Part shown: positions 38,601 through 47,703 of the stretch, piece by piece
Layout: every line of letters starts with the position of its first letter
Numbering within the stretch: the stretch's first letter is position 1
From: Pseudomonas parasichuanensis
Lineage (GTDB): Bacteria > Pseudomonadota > Gammaproteobacteria > Pseudomonadales > Pseudomonadaceae
Length of the DNA stretch: 64,000 nucleotides
Direction: 5' to 3'
Assembly (NCBI RefSeq): GCF_021601385.1
Contig: NZ_BQHO01000011.1
Coordinates: 1 to 64,000, forward strand
Notes under the pieces: generated by a model
The model's database searches: none
The model's input: only the letters and a program-made list of their open reading frames with translations
What the model was told of the DNA's origin: nothing
Program-made: the position numbers and the translations under genes

Positions 38601-39473
38601 ATGCAATATCAGATCAACCATGCGGACCTGTCACTGGTCCTGGCCCTGGAACGCGGCCGCTCCCTGGCAAAGGCTGCCGAACTGCTGAAAGTCGATGTGT
38701 CGACGGTGTTCCGCTCGATTCGCCGGCTGGAATCGGCGCTGGGCACCGCGCTGTTCGTCAAAAGCCGCAAGGGCTACCTGCCCACCGACACCGCCCAGGC
38801 CCTGGCCGAGCAGGCCGAGCGCGCCGAACAGGCGCTGGATGCCGCGCGCATCGCCCTGACCAGCGGCGAACAGGTGGTCAGCGGCACGGTACGCCTGACC
38901 TGCACCGAGGCGGTACTGCACAGCTTGCTGCTGCCGGCGCTGGCCGAGTTCATGCCGAACTACCCGGCGCTGTCGCTGGAAATGGGCACCTCCAACACCT
39001 TCGCCAACCTCAGCCGACGCGACGCCGACATCGCCTTGCGCCTGACCAACACGCCGCCGGAGCATCTGGTCGGGCGCTGCCTGGGCTCGACCAGCTACGT
39101 CATCTGCGGCCGCCCGGAGCTGCGCGAGCGCCTCGACTCCTCGCCCACCAGCGTGCCGTGGATCGCCCCGGACGACTCCATGCAGGACCACGCCACCGTG
39201 GTCTGGCGCAACCAGCAATACCCGGGGCTGAGCCCGCGCTACCAGTGCAGCGGCATGTCGACCATTGCCCAGCTGGTGAGCACCGGCCTGGGCGTGGCGG
39301 CGCTGCCCGACTACATGGTTCACGCCCTGCCCGGCGTCGATGCGCTGAGCGGCCCGCTGCCCGGCTGCGACACCCAACTGTGGCTGCTGACCCGCCCGGA
39401 CTGCCGCGCCTTGCGCTCGGTGCAGACGCTGTTCGAAGAGCTGACCCCACGGCTGCGCGACGCGATGCTGTGA
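38601..39473 (+). CDS. LysR family regulator
   Basis: This 290-residue protein has an N-terminal winged helix (about 8-65; LAKAAELLKVDVSTVFRSIRRLESALG) and a periplasmic-binding-like effector domain. It is divergent from the PuuA-like gene, 207 bases away, so it is the obvious candidate regulator of that operon. The ATG at 38601 begins the family sequence; the ribosome site is weak. Confidence 0.88.
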   Translation: MQYQINHADLSLVLALERGRSLAKAAELLKVDVSTVFRSIRRLESALGTALFVKSRKGYLPTDTAQALAEQAERAEQALDAARIALTSGEQVVSGTVRLTCTEAVLHSLLLPALAEFMPNYPALSLEMGTSNTFANLSRRDADIALRLTNTPPEHLVGRCLGSTSYVICGRPELRERLDSSPTSVPWIAPDDSMQDHATVVWRNQQYPGLSPRYQCSGMSTIAQLVSTGLGVAALPDYMVHALPGVDALSGPLPGCDTQLWLLTRPDCRALRSVQTLFEELTPRLRDAML

Positions 39474-39542
39474 GGCTGTTGTATTTGCGGGGTGGCTGAA
39501 GTTATTGTCAGCCTCAAGTTTGGCGCTGTCTGTTCCGGTGCT

Positions 39543-39612
39543 TTCGCGGGCAAGCCCGCTCCCACAGGGCGCTCAACAACGAGCTTGCGTGGGGGCGGGC
39601 TTGCCTCGCAAT
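39543..39612. repeat. REP pair, second copy degenerate
   Basis: A good GCGGGC-AA-GCCCGC unit with TCCCACA tail lies at 39543-39568. The partner (about 39588-39612) has several mismatches. Located between the LysR gene and rpoZ. Confidence 0.7.
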
Positions 39613-39723
39613 GGGTTGCCAGACAAAACAGTCCTTCCCTATTGGCTGGTGATTTTTTAAACTATCGAGTCCGCCTGCCCATTCATGGGCGCACGCCTAC
39701 CGCATTTGCTACTGAGGAAGACC

Positions 39724-39987
39724 ATGGCCCGCGTAACTGTTGAAGACTGCCTGGAACACGTGGATAACCGCTTCGAGCTGGTCATGCTCTCGACCAAGCG
39801 CGCCCGCCAGCTGGCTACCGGCGGCAAGGAGCCACGCGTAGCGTGGGAAAACGACAAGCCAACCGTCGTCGCCCTGCGTGAAATCGCCGAAGGCATCGTC
39901 ACCAACGAATTCATCGCCGCCGAAGAAATCGTCACCGAGGATCCGGTATTCGCCGCGTTCGAGGACGAGAACAACGAGGCCGTCTGA
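39724..39987 (+). CDS. rpoZ: RNA polymerase omega subunit
   Basis: The 87-residue protein [20 protein letters not shown] with KRARQLATG is the omega subunit, which helps assemble RNA polymerase and forms part of a ppGpp site. GAGGA lies six bases before the ATG. It is followed by spoT, the standard rpoZ-spoT pair. Confidence 0.98.
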   Translation: MARVTVEDCLEHVDNRFELVMLSTKRARQLATGGKEPRVAWENDKPTVVALREIAEGIVTNEFIAAEEIVTEDPVFAAFEDENNEAV

Positions 39988-40046
39988 TTGATGCCCAGTC
40001 GACACCGTGCGGCGCAAGGCCCTCTTCTTTCGCAAGAGGTGAAACC

Positions 40047-42155
40047 ATGCCGGGTATAGAAGCCCTTGCCGAACGGCTGTCGACGTATCTAGGCCCCGAA
40101 CAGGTCAACCTGGTTCGCCGGGCCTATTTCTATGCCGAACAAGCCCACGACGGCCAGCGCCGCCGCAGCGGCGAACCCTATGTGACGCACCCGCTGGCGG
40201 TCGCCAGCATCCTCGCCGACATGCACATGGACCATCAGAGCCTGATGGCGGCCATGCTGCACGACGTGATCGAGGACACCGGCATCGCCAAGGAAGCCTT
40301 GAGCCAGCAATTCGGCGAAACCGTCGCCGAGCTGGTCGACGGGGTCAGCAAGCTGACCCAGATGAACTTCGAGACCAAGGCCGAAGCGCAAGCGGAAAAC
40401 TTCCAGAAAATGGCCATGGCCATGGCCCGCGACATTCGCGTGATCCTGGTCAAGCTGGCCGACCGCCTGCACAACATGCGCACCCTTGAAGTGCTGTCCG
40501 GCGAAAAACGCCGGCGCATCGCCAAGGAAACCCTCGAGATCTACGCCCCCATCGCCAACCGCTTAGGGATGCACACCGTGCGCGTGGAGTTCGAGGACCT
40601 GGGCTTCAAGGCCATGCACCCGATGCGCTCCTCGCTGATCCACCGCGCCGTGAAAAGCGCCCGTGGCAACCGCAAGGAGATCGTCGCCAAGATCGAAACC
40701 TCGCTGGCCAACTGCCTGGCCGCCGACGGTATCGAGGGCGAAGTCAGCGGGCGACAGAAACACCTCTATGGCATCTACAAGAAGATGCGTGGCAAACGCC
40801 GCGCCTTCACCGAAATCATGGACGTGTACGCCTTCCGCATCGTCGTCGACAAGGTCGACACCTGCTACCGCGTGCTGGGCGCCGTGCACAACCTGTACAA
40901 GCCGCTGCCGGGGCGCTTCAAGGATTACATCGCGATCCCCAAGGCCAACGGCTACCAGTCGCTGCACACCACCCTGTTCGGCATGCACGGCGTGCCCATC
41001 GAAATCCAGATCCGCACCCGCGAAATGGAAGAGATGGCCAACAACGGCATCGCCGCGCACTGGCTGTACAAATCCAACGAGGAAGAGCAGCCCAAGGGCA
41101 GCCACGCCCGTGCCCGCCAATGGGTCAAGGGTATCCTCGAACTGCAGCAACGCGCCGGCAACTCGCTGGAGTTCATCGAGAGCGTGAAGATCGACCTGTT
41201 CCCGGACGAGGTCTACGTCTTTACCCCCAAAGGCCGGATCATGGAGCTGCCCAAAGGCTCCACCGCCGTCGATTTTGCCTACGCGGTGCACACCGACGTC
41301 GGCAACAGCTGCATCGCCTGCCGCATCAACCGCCGCCTGGCGCCGCTGTCCGAACCGCTGCAAAGCGGCTCGACCGTGGAGATTGTCAGCGCGCCGGGCG
41401 CCCGCCCGAACCCGGCCTGGCTCAACTTCGTGGTCACCGGCAAGGCCCGCACGCATATCCGTCATGCCCTCAAGCAGCAGCGCCGCTCCGAATCCATCAG
41501 CCTTGGCGAGCGCCTGCTGAACAAGGTGCTGACCGGCTTCGACAGCAGCCTGGAGAAGATCCCCCAGGAGCGCATCCAGGCGATTCTCGCCGAGTACCGC
41601 CTGGAACTGATCGAAGACCTGCTCGAAGACATCGGCCTGGGCAACCGCATGGCCTATGTGGTCGCCCGCCGCCTGCTGTCCGCCGACGGCGAAGAGCTGC
41701 CGGCACCGGAAGGCCCGCTGACCATCCGCGGCACCGAAGGCCTGGTGCTCAGCTACGCCAAGTGCTGCACGCCGATCCCGGGCGACCCTATCGTCGGCCA
41801 CCTGTCGGCGGGCAAGGGCATGGTCGTGCACCTGGAAGACTGCCGTAACATCAGTGAAATCCGCCATAACCCAGAGAAGTGCCTGCAGCTTTCCTGGGCC
41901 AAGGATGTCGCTGGCGAATTCAATGTCGAGCTGCGCGTCGAGCTGGAGCACCAGCGCGGCCTGATCGCCCTGTTGGCCAGCAGCGTCAACGCCGCCGACG
42001 GCAACATCGAAAAAATCAGCATGGACGAACGCGACGGCCGTATCAGCGTGGTCCAACTGGTGGTCAGCGTGCGCGACCGCGTGCACCTGGCCCGCGTGAT
42101 CAAGAAGCTGCGCACCTTGACCGGGGTGGTCCGCATCACCCGGACGCGTGCGTAG
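40047..42155 (+). CDS. spoT: Bifunctional (p)ppGpp synthetase/hydrolase SpoT
   Basis: This 702-residue protein makes and degrades the alarmone (p)ppGpp. The N-terminal hydrolase carries HD at 72-73 (LHDVIEDTG). The synthetase region has [23 protein letters not shown] (about 390-450) and a C-terminal ACT domain (about 630-702) follow. An intact hydrolase site and linkage to rpoZ identify SpoT rather than RelA. GAGGTGAAACC precedes the ATG. Confidence 0.97.
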   Translation: MPGIEALAERLSTYLGPEQVNLVRRAYFYAEQAHDGQRRRSGEPYVTHPLAVASILADMHMDHQSLMAAMLHDVIEDTGIAKEALSQQFGETVAELVDGVSKLTQMNFETKAEAQAENFQKMAMAMARDIRVILVKLADRLHNMRTLEVLSGEKRRRIAKETLEIYAPIANRLGMHTVRVEFEDLGFKAMHPMRSSLIHRAVKSARGNRKEIVAKIETSLANCLAADGIEGEVSGRQKHLYGIYKKMRGKRRAFTEIMDVYAFRIVVDKVDTCYRVLGAVHNLYKPLPGRFKDYIAIPKANGYQSLHTTLFGMHGVPIEIQIRTREMEEMANNGIAAHWLYKSNEEEQPKGSHARARQWVKGILELQQRAGNSLEFIESVKIDLFPDEVYVFTPKGRIMELPKGSTAVDFAYAVHTDVGNSCIACRINRRLAPLSEPLQSGSTVEIVSAPGARPNPAWLNFVVTGKARTHIRHALKQQRRSESISLGERLLNKVLTGFDSSLEKIPQERIQAILAEYRLELIEDLLEDIGLGNRMAYVVARRLLSADGEELPAPEGPLTIRGTEGLVLSYAKCCTPIPGDPIVGHLSAGKGMVVHLEDCRNISEIRHNPEKCLQLSWAKDVAGEFNVELRVELEHQRGLIALLASSVNAADGNIEKISMDERDGRISVVQLVVSVRDRVHLARVIKKLRTLTGVVRITRTRA

Positions 42156-42178
42156 TCCGCCAACCGCAAGGAGTCATC

Positions 42179-42559
42179 ATGAGCAAGACTGTCATCACCA
42201 GCGACAAGGCCCCTGCCGCCATCGGTACTTACTCGCAGGCGATCAAGGCCGGCAACACTGTCTACATGTCGGGCCAGATCCCGCTCGACCCGAAAACCAT
42301 GGAACTGGTTGAAGGCTTCGAAGCCCAGACCGTCCAGGTGTTCGAAAACCTGAAATCGGTTGCCGAGGCCGCTGGCGGTTCGTTCAAGGACATCGTCAAG
42401 CTGAACATCTTCCTCACCGACCTGAGCCACTTCGCCAAGGTCAACGAGGTCATGGGCCGTTACTTCGAACAGCCCTACCCTGCCCGCGCCGCCATCGGCG
42501 TGGCTGCGCTGCCAAAAGGCGCCCAGGTTGAAATGGACGCCATTCTGGTCCTCGAGTAA
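42179..42559 (+). CDS. ridA: RidA family enamine/imine deaminase
   Basis: This 126-residue protein hydrolyses reactive enamine/imine intermediates such as 2-aminoacrylate. Typical segments are [36 protein letters not shown] and [18 protein letters not shown], where the Arg binds the carboxylate. AAGGAG lies six bases upstream of the ATG. It is 23 bases after spoT, probably in the same operon. Confidence 0.96.
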   Translation: MSKTVITSDKAPAAIGTYSQAIKAGNTVYMSGQIPLDPKTMELVEGFEAQTVQVFENLKSVAEAAGGSFKDIVKLNIFLTDLSHFAKVNEVMGRYFEQPYPARAAIGVAALPKGAQVEMDAILVLE

Positions 42560-42617
42560 TACCCCGGGTGACGGGTACCACGCCCGTCACCACCCCTCCT
42601 GCCCCAAGGTTCCTCCC

Positions 42618-43343
42618 ATGCGCCATGCATTGCCTCTGGCATTGGCAGCCCTGCTCCTGGGCGGCTGCGCCAGCCACAAACCCGAAGATTTCAACGGCAC
42701 CTGGATCAACCAGGACGCCATCGACGCCGTCGTCAAAAGCGGCCGCGTGAGCGAATCGCTGAACAAGAATGGCATCGAGCTCGAATGGAAACTGGACGTT
42801 GCCAGCCAGAAAGCCAGCTTCAGCAATGGTTTCGAAGCCGTGGACGGCCGCCTCGCCGCCAACGAGAACAACTGGCAGGTCAGCTTTGAAGGTGGCCAGA
42901 CCGAACAACTGAAACTGGATGGCGACGAGCTTCAGGTCATCAACCCAGCAGGTGCAGAGCAGCACTTCGTGCGCAGCGAGTCGGCAAGCAACACCCCGCT
43001 GGGTGGCAGCTTCGAGAAGGCGCTGTACAAAGCCTTCCTCGGCGGTGACTGGAAGATCGTCGAGGGCCAGGGCCAAGGCACTACCGTGCGCTTCAGTGAC
43101 ACCGGCAATGTCACCGGGCTGCCTGGGGTTGACCGCTTCGCCGTCTGCCTGGCGGGCGACTGCGCGACCATGGGCGGTGGCAACGACAGCATGTGGCTGG
43201 AACGCAACCAGCGCGGCGCGCCGTGGATCTTCAAGCGTGACGGTGACACCCTGGAAATCTTCCGGGCGGTGAACCGTGCTCAGCCGGACGAGATGCCCGA
43301 GCTGGCTGCCGGCGCCCGGCAGTGGGTGCTGGAGCAGGACTGA
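42618..43343 (+). CDS. Putative lipoprotein of unknown function
   Basis: This 241-residue protein has a lipoprotein signal (LAALLLGGC, Cys 17) followed by an apparent duplicated beta-rich domain; FNGTWINQDAIDAVVKSG opens the first half and GGDWKIVEGQGQGTTVRF the second. I do not recognise a characterised family. AAGG lies about eight bases before the ATG. It follows ridA by 58 bases and may be co-transcribed. Confidence 0.7.
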   Translation: MRHALPLALAALLLGGCASHKPEDFNGTWINQDAIDAVVKSGRVSESLNKNGIELEWKLDVASQKASFSNGFEAVDGRLAANENNWQVSFEGGQTEQLKLDGDELQVINPAGAEQHFVRSESASNTPLGGSFEKALYKAFLGGDWKIVEGQGQGTTVRFSDTGNVTGLPGVDRFAVCLAGDCATMGGGNDSMWLERNQRGAPWIFKRDGDTLEIFRAVNRAQPDEMPELAAGARQWVLEQD

Positions 43344-43398
43344 AAGGCCTGCTCGCCTTGAAACAGCGCCGTCTTGCTCAAAGCTGTAAAGCCCGCGC

Positions 43399-43430
43399 CC
43401 CTGTGGGAGCGGGCTTGCCCGCGAACACGG
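43399..43430. repeat. Single REP unit, GCGGGC-stem type
   Basis: TGTGGGAGCGGGCTTGCCCGC with CGAA following. No full inverted partner is nearby, although CGGGC...GCCCG follows immediately. Lies between convergent genes. Confidence 0.7.
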
Positions 43431-43499
43431 GCGAAGCCCGTGCCATCCAACGCGGTACCGGCTTCGCGGCCAAGGCATACAAGCGCCAAGCCTGATGCC

Positions 43500-44357
43500 T
43501 CAGCTATTCCCCGCAAGAATCGCTGCATACCCTTCCTTGTAACTCGGGTACGCCGGCACCCACCCCAACGCCTTGGCCCGCGCATTGCTGCAGCGCTTGC
43601 TGCCGGTACGCCGCACCCGCTGGTCATCCGACCACTCGGTAACGCCCATGTACCCACGCAGCCAGGCCACCACATCGGCCAGCGGCGCCGGGTCGTCATC
43701 GACACCGATGTAGCAGTCGTCCAGCGCCACACCGCGGGCATCGGCCTGCAGCAGGTACGCCAGCAGGCTCGCGGCATCCTCGGCATGGATCCGGTTGCCA
43801 TACAGCGGTGGCTCCTCTGCCACGCGATAGCCCTGGCGCACCTGGCTCAGCAGCCACTCGCGCCCTGGGCCGTAGATACCCGTCAGGCGCACCACACTGG
43901 CGGGGATGCCGCTGTGCAGCGCGAGCTGCTCGGCTTCGAGCATCACCTTGCCGGAATAGCCCTCGGGCTCGGTGCTGGCGGTCTCGTCGATCCACTCGCC
44001 ATCCTTCTGCGCGAATACGCTGCTGCTGGACACGAACAGCAGCCGGCGAGGTGGCTTGCCGCCGCGCTGCAGCCAGGCCAGTACATGCCGCAACCCCTCG
44101 ACGTAGGCGGCCTGATAACCGGCTTCGTCATGCTGGCTGGCCGCCACGCAATACACCAGATAGTCCGGGTTGCGCCCCGGCCAGTCCTCTGGCATGCGCT
44201 GGTCGGACAGGTCGGCGGCGATCCGCTGCACCCCTTTGGGCAAGTGCTGGACCGAGCGCCGCAGGCCGCTGACCTGCCAGCCGAGGGCCAGCAATTGGCG
44301 GGCCAGACGACTGCCAACATCACCACAACCTACGATCAAAGCAGATACGCCTGACAT
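43500..44357 (-). CDS. NAD(P)-dependent epimerase/dehydratase-like (YeeZ type) protein
   Basis: This 285-residue Rossmann-fold protein begins MSGVSALIVGCGDVGSRLAR, where GCGDVGSR is the dinucleotide loop, and contains VSSSSVFAQKDGEW and RLTGIYGPGREW as in extended SDR proteins of the YeeZ group. The substrate is unknown. ATG 44357 has AAGGAG seven bases upstream. It is divergent from exbB. Confidence 0.85.
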   Translation of the reverse strand: MSGVSALIVGCGDVGSRLARQLLALGWQVSGLRRSVQHLPKGVQRIAADLSDQRMPEDWPGRNPDYLVYCVAASQHDEAGYQAAYVEGLRHVLAWLQRGGKPPRRLLFVSSSSVFAQKDGEWIDETASTEPEGYSGKVMLEAEQLALHSGIPASVVRLTGIYGPGREWLLSQVRQGYRVAEEPPLYGNRIHAEDAASLLAYLLQADARGVALDDCYIGVDDDPAPLADVVAWLRGYMGVTEWSDDQRVRRTGSKRCSNARAKALGWVPAYPSYKEGYAAILAGNS

Positions 44358-44549
44358 GCCAATACTCCTTTTCCTAAAGGAGCAGGCTATAGGGTTCTGG
44401 CGATAAACGGCTATACCAAGGTCAAAAAAAGCAATCTCATTACTTTTGTTAACAAGAATTAATTGCAATAATGGCCGCCTTGTCTGTTCTCGGCCTGTTT
44501 CGAGGCCCTGGAGAACTCAATCTTTTCCTCTTCATCAGGTCCGGCCAGC

Positions 44550-45515
44550 ATGACACGCATTCAACCTTCCGCTTCGCCAACCACGTCGCGCGCCTGGCGC
44601 GCCATTGCCGCGCTGATGTTCAGCCTGGTACTGACCCCCGTGGCCATGGCCGATGAGCCAACCGCTGCCGCCGCCGCTACCCCGGCCGCCGCCACCGCTC
44701 CGGCTGCGCCGGCCGCTGAAGGCCAGGCGCCGGTCGACGCCACCGCGCCGGTTGATGCCCAGGCTCCAGTGGACGAGAACGTGCAGCCGCTGGTCGAAGA
44801 CACCTCGCTGGGCATGGCCCATGACCTGTCCCCATGGGGCATGTACAAAAATGCCGACGTGGTGGTGAAGGCCGTGATGATCGGCCTGGCCATTGCCTCG
44901 ATCATCACCTGGACCATCTGGATCGCCAAAGGCTTCGAGCTGATGGGCGCCAAGCGTCGCCTGCGTGGCGAAATCGCGGCCCTCAAGCGCTCGGTGAGCC
45001 TGAAGGAAGCCAGCGAAGTCTCCAACAAGGAAGGTACCCTGGCCCACACCCTGGTACACGACGCCCTCGAAGAGATGCGCCTGTCGGCCAACGCCCGCGA
45101 GAAAGAAGGCATCAAGGAGCGCGTCAGCTTCCGCCTCGAGCGCCTGGTGGCCGCCAGCGGTCGCACCATGAGCAGCGGCACCGGCGTACTGGCCACCATC
45201 GGTTCCACCGCGCCGTTCGTCGGCCTGTTCGGTACCGTGTGGGGCATCATGAACAGCTTCATCGGCATCGCCAAGACGCAAACCACCAACCTCGCCGTGG
45301 TTGCCCCGGGCATCGCCGAAGCCCTGCTGGCTACCGCCCTGGGCCTGGTCGCAGCGATCCCGGCGGTGGTCATCTACAACGTCTTCGCCCGCTCCATTGC
45401 CGGCTACAAGGCACAGGTATCCGACGCTTCCGCTCAGGTATTGCTGCTGGTCAGCCGTGACCTGGACCACCAGGGCAGCGAGCGCGCCGCCCCGCACATG
45501 GTGAAAGTGGGGTAA
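44550..45515 (+). CDS. exbB: TonB-system proton channel subunit ExbB with long N-terminal extension
   Basis: This 321-residue inner-membrane protein forms the proton channel with ExbD that powers TonB. A signal-like segment (about 15-35) precedes an Ala/Pro-rich periplasmic stretch with APVDATAPVDAQAPVDEN. The first conserved transmembrane helix is near 103-125, and the other two are in the C-terminal part (GSTAPFVGLFGTVWGIMNSF, ALGLVAAIPAVVIYNVFAR). Long extensions are known for P. putida ExbB. The exbBD-tonB operon follows. The ribosome site is weak. Confidence 0.95.
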   Translation: MTRIQPSASPTTSRAWRAIAALMFSLVLTPVAMADEPTAAAAATPAAATAPAAPAAEGQAPVDATAPVDAQAPVDENVQPLVEDTSLGMAHDLSPWGMYKNADVVVKAVMIGLAIASIITWTIWIAKGFELMGAKRRLRGEIAALKRSVSLKEASEVSNKEGTLAHTLVHDALEEMRLSANAREKEGIKERVSFRLERLVAASGRTMSSGTGVLATIGSTAPFVGLFGTVWGIMNSFIGIAKTQTTNLAVVAPGIAEALLATALGLVAAIPAVVIYNVFARSIAGYKAQVSDASAQVLLLVSRDLDHQGSERAAPHMVKVG

Positions 45516-45518
45516 GCC

Positions 45519-45947
45519 ATGGGCCTGCATCTGAACGAAGGTGGCGACGACCTCGCCGAAAACCACGAAATCAACGTCACGCCGTTCATCGACGTGATGC
45601 TGGTGCTGCTGATCATCTTCATGGTCGCCGCCCCCCTGGCCACGGTCGACATCAAGGTCGACCTGCCCGCCTCGACCGCCAAGCCGGCGCCAAGGCCGGA
45701 GAAGCCGGTGTTCGTCAGCGTCAAGGCCGACAAGAAGCTGTACCTCGGCGATGACCTGGTGGCGCAACAGGACCAGCTTGGCCCGATGCTCGATGCCAAG
45801 ACCAAGGGCGACAAGGAAACCACCATTTTCTTCCAGGCTGACAAAGGCGTCGATTACGGCGACCTGATGGAAGTGATGAACACCATGCGCGCCGCCGGCT
45901 ACCTCAAGGTCGGCCTGGTCGGGCTCGAGACGGCAGCCAAGAAATGA
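45519..45947 (+). CDS. exbD: TonB-system subunit ExbD
   Basis: This 142-residue protein has one N-terminal membrane helix (INVTPFIDVMLVLLIIFMVA; the Asp in this helix carries protons) and a periplasmic domain. It starts three bases after exbB and overlaps tonB by four bases (ATGA). Confidence 0.97.
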   Translation: MGLHLNEGGDDLAENHEINVTPFIDVMLVLLIIFMVAAPLATVDIKVDLPASTAKPAPRPEKPVFVSVKADKKLYLGDDLVAQQDQLGPMLDAKTKGDKETTIFFQADKGVDYGDLMEVMNTMRAAGYLKVGLVGLETAAKK

Positions 45948-46678
45948 CGAAAACGCGCTCAAACATGGCGCGCTACGGCACCAGCCTGGCCATCGTGCTG
46001 GGCGTGCATGTGGTCGCCGTGGTGCTGACGCTCAACTGGTCGGTGCCCCAGGCCATCGAGCTGCCGCCGGCAGCCATGATGGTCGAGCTGGCACCGCTGC
46101 CCGAGCCCGCACCGCCGCCACCGCCGAAGGCCGCACCGAAGCCGCCAACCCCGGTCGAGGAACCGCCGCTGCCGAAACTGGCAGAAGCGCCTAAACCGAA
46201 AATCGCCATCCCCAAGCCGCCCAAGCCCAAGGCCAAGCCACAGCCGCCCAAGCCTGAGAAAAAGCCTGAGCCGCCGAAGGATGAACCACCGGCCAAGGAC
46301 GACGTCGCGGATACGCCACCGAGCAATTCGCCACCGCAGAAGTCGGCGGCACCGCAACCGAGCATCGCCTCCAACAGCAATGCCCTGCCGAGCTGGCAGA
46401 GCGACCTGTTGCGCCACCTGGCGAAGTACAAGAAGTACCCCGAGGACGCTCGCCGTCGCGGCTTGCAGGGCATCAACCGCCTGCGCTTCGTGGTCGACGC
46501 CGAAGGCAAGGTGGTCTCGTACTCGATGGCAGGTGGGTCGGGCAGCGCAGCGCTGGACCGAGCCACGATGGAAATGATCCGCCGGGCCGGCACGGTACCC
46601 AAGCCACCGGCTGAGTTGCTGACCAATGGCACGATCGAAGTCGTTGCACCGTTCGTCTACTCGCTGGACCGACGCTGA
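45944..46678 (+). CDS. tonB: Energy transducer TonB
   Basis: This 244-residue protein has an N-terminal membrane anchor (about 10-30), a long proline-rich spacer with Pro-Lys and Pro-Glu repeats (about 45-125), and a C-terminal TonB domain (about 150-240; YKKYPEDARRRGLQGINRLRF). It carries energy to outer-membrane receptors for iron siderophores and other ligands. ATG 45944 overlaps the exbD stop. Confidence 0.96.
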   Translation: MTKTRSNMARYGTSLAIVLGVHVVAVVLTLNWSVPQAIELPPAAMMVELAPLPEPAPPPPPKAAPKPPTPVEEPPLPKLAEAPKPKIAIPKPPKPKAKPQPPKPEKKPEPPKDEPPAKDDVADTPPSNSPPQKSAAPQPSIASNSNALPSWQSDLLRHLAKYKKYPEDARRRGLQGINRLRFVVDAEGKVVSYSMAGGSGSAALDRATMEMIRRAGTVPKPPAELLTNGTIEVVAPFVYSLDRR

Positions 46679-46711
46679 CGCTTTTGTTTCTGTCACAAAA
46701 CGGCAAGTCTG

Positions 46712-46774
46712 ATAACGTGCGTCTATCAATTGCAGCCGCTATGCTGGGGCCGCAACTTCATGGACGCACGTTAT
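46712..46774. promoter_or_regulatory. 12-bp inverted repeat ending on the oxyR start codon
   Basis: ATAACGTGCGTC (46712-46723) is exactly complementary to GACGCACGTTAT (46763-46774). The second arm covers the first two bases of the oxyR ATG and the weak GGA ribosome site. In RNA this could hide the start; as DNA, the first arm overlaps a GATAAC -10-like hexamer and could be an operator. Confidence 0.45.
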
Positions 46775-47699
46775 GACCCTCACCGAACTTCGCTACATCG
46801 TCACCCTCGCCCAGGAGCAGCACTTCGGCCACGCCGCCGAGCGTTGCCACGTCAGCCAGCCCACCCTGTCGGTCGGGGTGAAGAAGCTCGAGGACGAGCT
46901 CGGCGTGCTGATCTTCGAACGCAGCAAGAGCGCGGTGCGCCTCACGCCGGTCGGCGAGAGCATCGTCGCCCAGGCCCAGAAGGTACTGGAGCAGGCCCAG
47001 GGTATCCGCGAACTGGCCCAGGCCGGCAAGAACCAGCTCACCGCCCCGCTCAAGGTTGGCGCCATCTATACCGTCGGCCCGTACCTGTTCCCGCACCTGA
47101 TCCCGCAGCTGCACCGCGTGGCGCCGCAGATGCCGCTGTACATCGAAGAGAACTTCACCCATGTGCTGCGCGAGAAGCTGCGCAACGGCGAGCTGGATGC
47201 AGTGATCATCGCCCTGCCGTTCAACGAAGCCGACGTGCTGACCATGCCGCTGTACGACGAGCCCTTCTGCGCGCTGATGCCGGCCGACCACCCCTGGACC
47301 GCGAAACAGACCATCGACACCGCCATGCTCAACGACAAGAGCCTGCTGCTGCTGGGTGAAGGCCACTGCTTCCGCGACCAGGTGCTGGAAGCCTGCCCCA
47401 CCCTCAACAAGGGCGGCGAAGGCGCAAAGCACACCACGGTCGAGTCCAGCTCGCTGGAAACCATCCGCCACATGGTCGCCTCCGGCCTGGGCGTATCGAT
47501 CCTTCCGCTGTCGGCGGTGCACAGCCACCATTACGCGCCCGGTGTCATCGAGGTTCGCCCGCTGACCTCGCCGGCACCGTTCCGCACCGTGGCCATCGCC
47601 TGGCGCGCCAGCTTCCCACGGCCCAAAGCCATCGAGATTCTCGCCGACTCGGTACGCCTCTGCTCGGTGGCCAAGGCGCCCGTGGCACAACCGGCCTGA
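46773..47699 (+). CDS. oxyR: Hydrogen peroxide-sensing regulator OxyR
   Basis: This 308-residue LysR-type regulator has its helix-turn-helix at about 18-40 and the redox pair C199 and C208 (GEGHCFRDQVLEACP), at exactly the E. coli positions. Oxidation forms the disulfide that activates peroxide-defence genes. The start is ATG 46773. recG begins four bases after the stop, the oxyR-recG operon known in pseudomonads. Confidence 0.97.
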   Translation: MTLTELRYIVTLAQEQHFGHAAERCHVSQPTLSVGVKKLEDELGVLIFERSKSAVRLTPVGESIVAQAQKVLEQAQGIRELAQAGKNQLTAPLKVGAIYTVGPYLFPHLIPQLHRVAPQMPLYIEENFTHVLREKLRNGELDAVIIALPFNEADVLTMPLYDEPFCALMPADHPWTAKQTIDTAMLNDKSLLLLGEGHCFRDQVLEACPTLNKGGEGAKHTTVESSSLETIRHMVASGLGVSILPLSAVHSHHYAPGVIEVRPLTSPAPFRTVAIAWRASFPRPKAIEILADSVRLCSVAKAPVAQPA

Positions 47700-47703
47700 C
47701 CCC

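Noticed and set aside
44400-44549. Fur box upstream of exbB
   Set aside because: The region is AT-rich with partial hexamers (AATCTCATTAC, GCAATAATGG), but no 7-1-7 or 6-6-1-6 layout could be matched convincingly.
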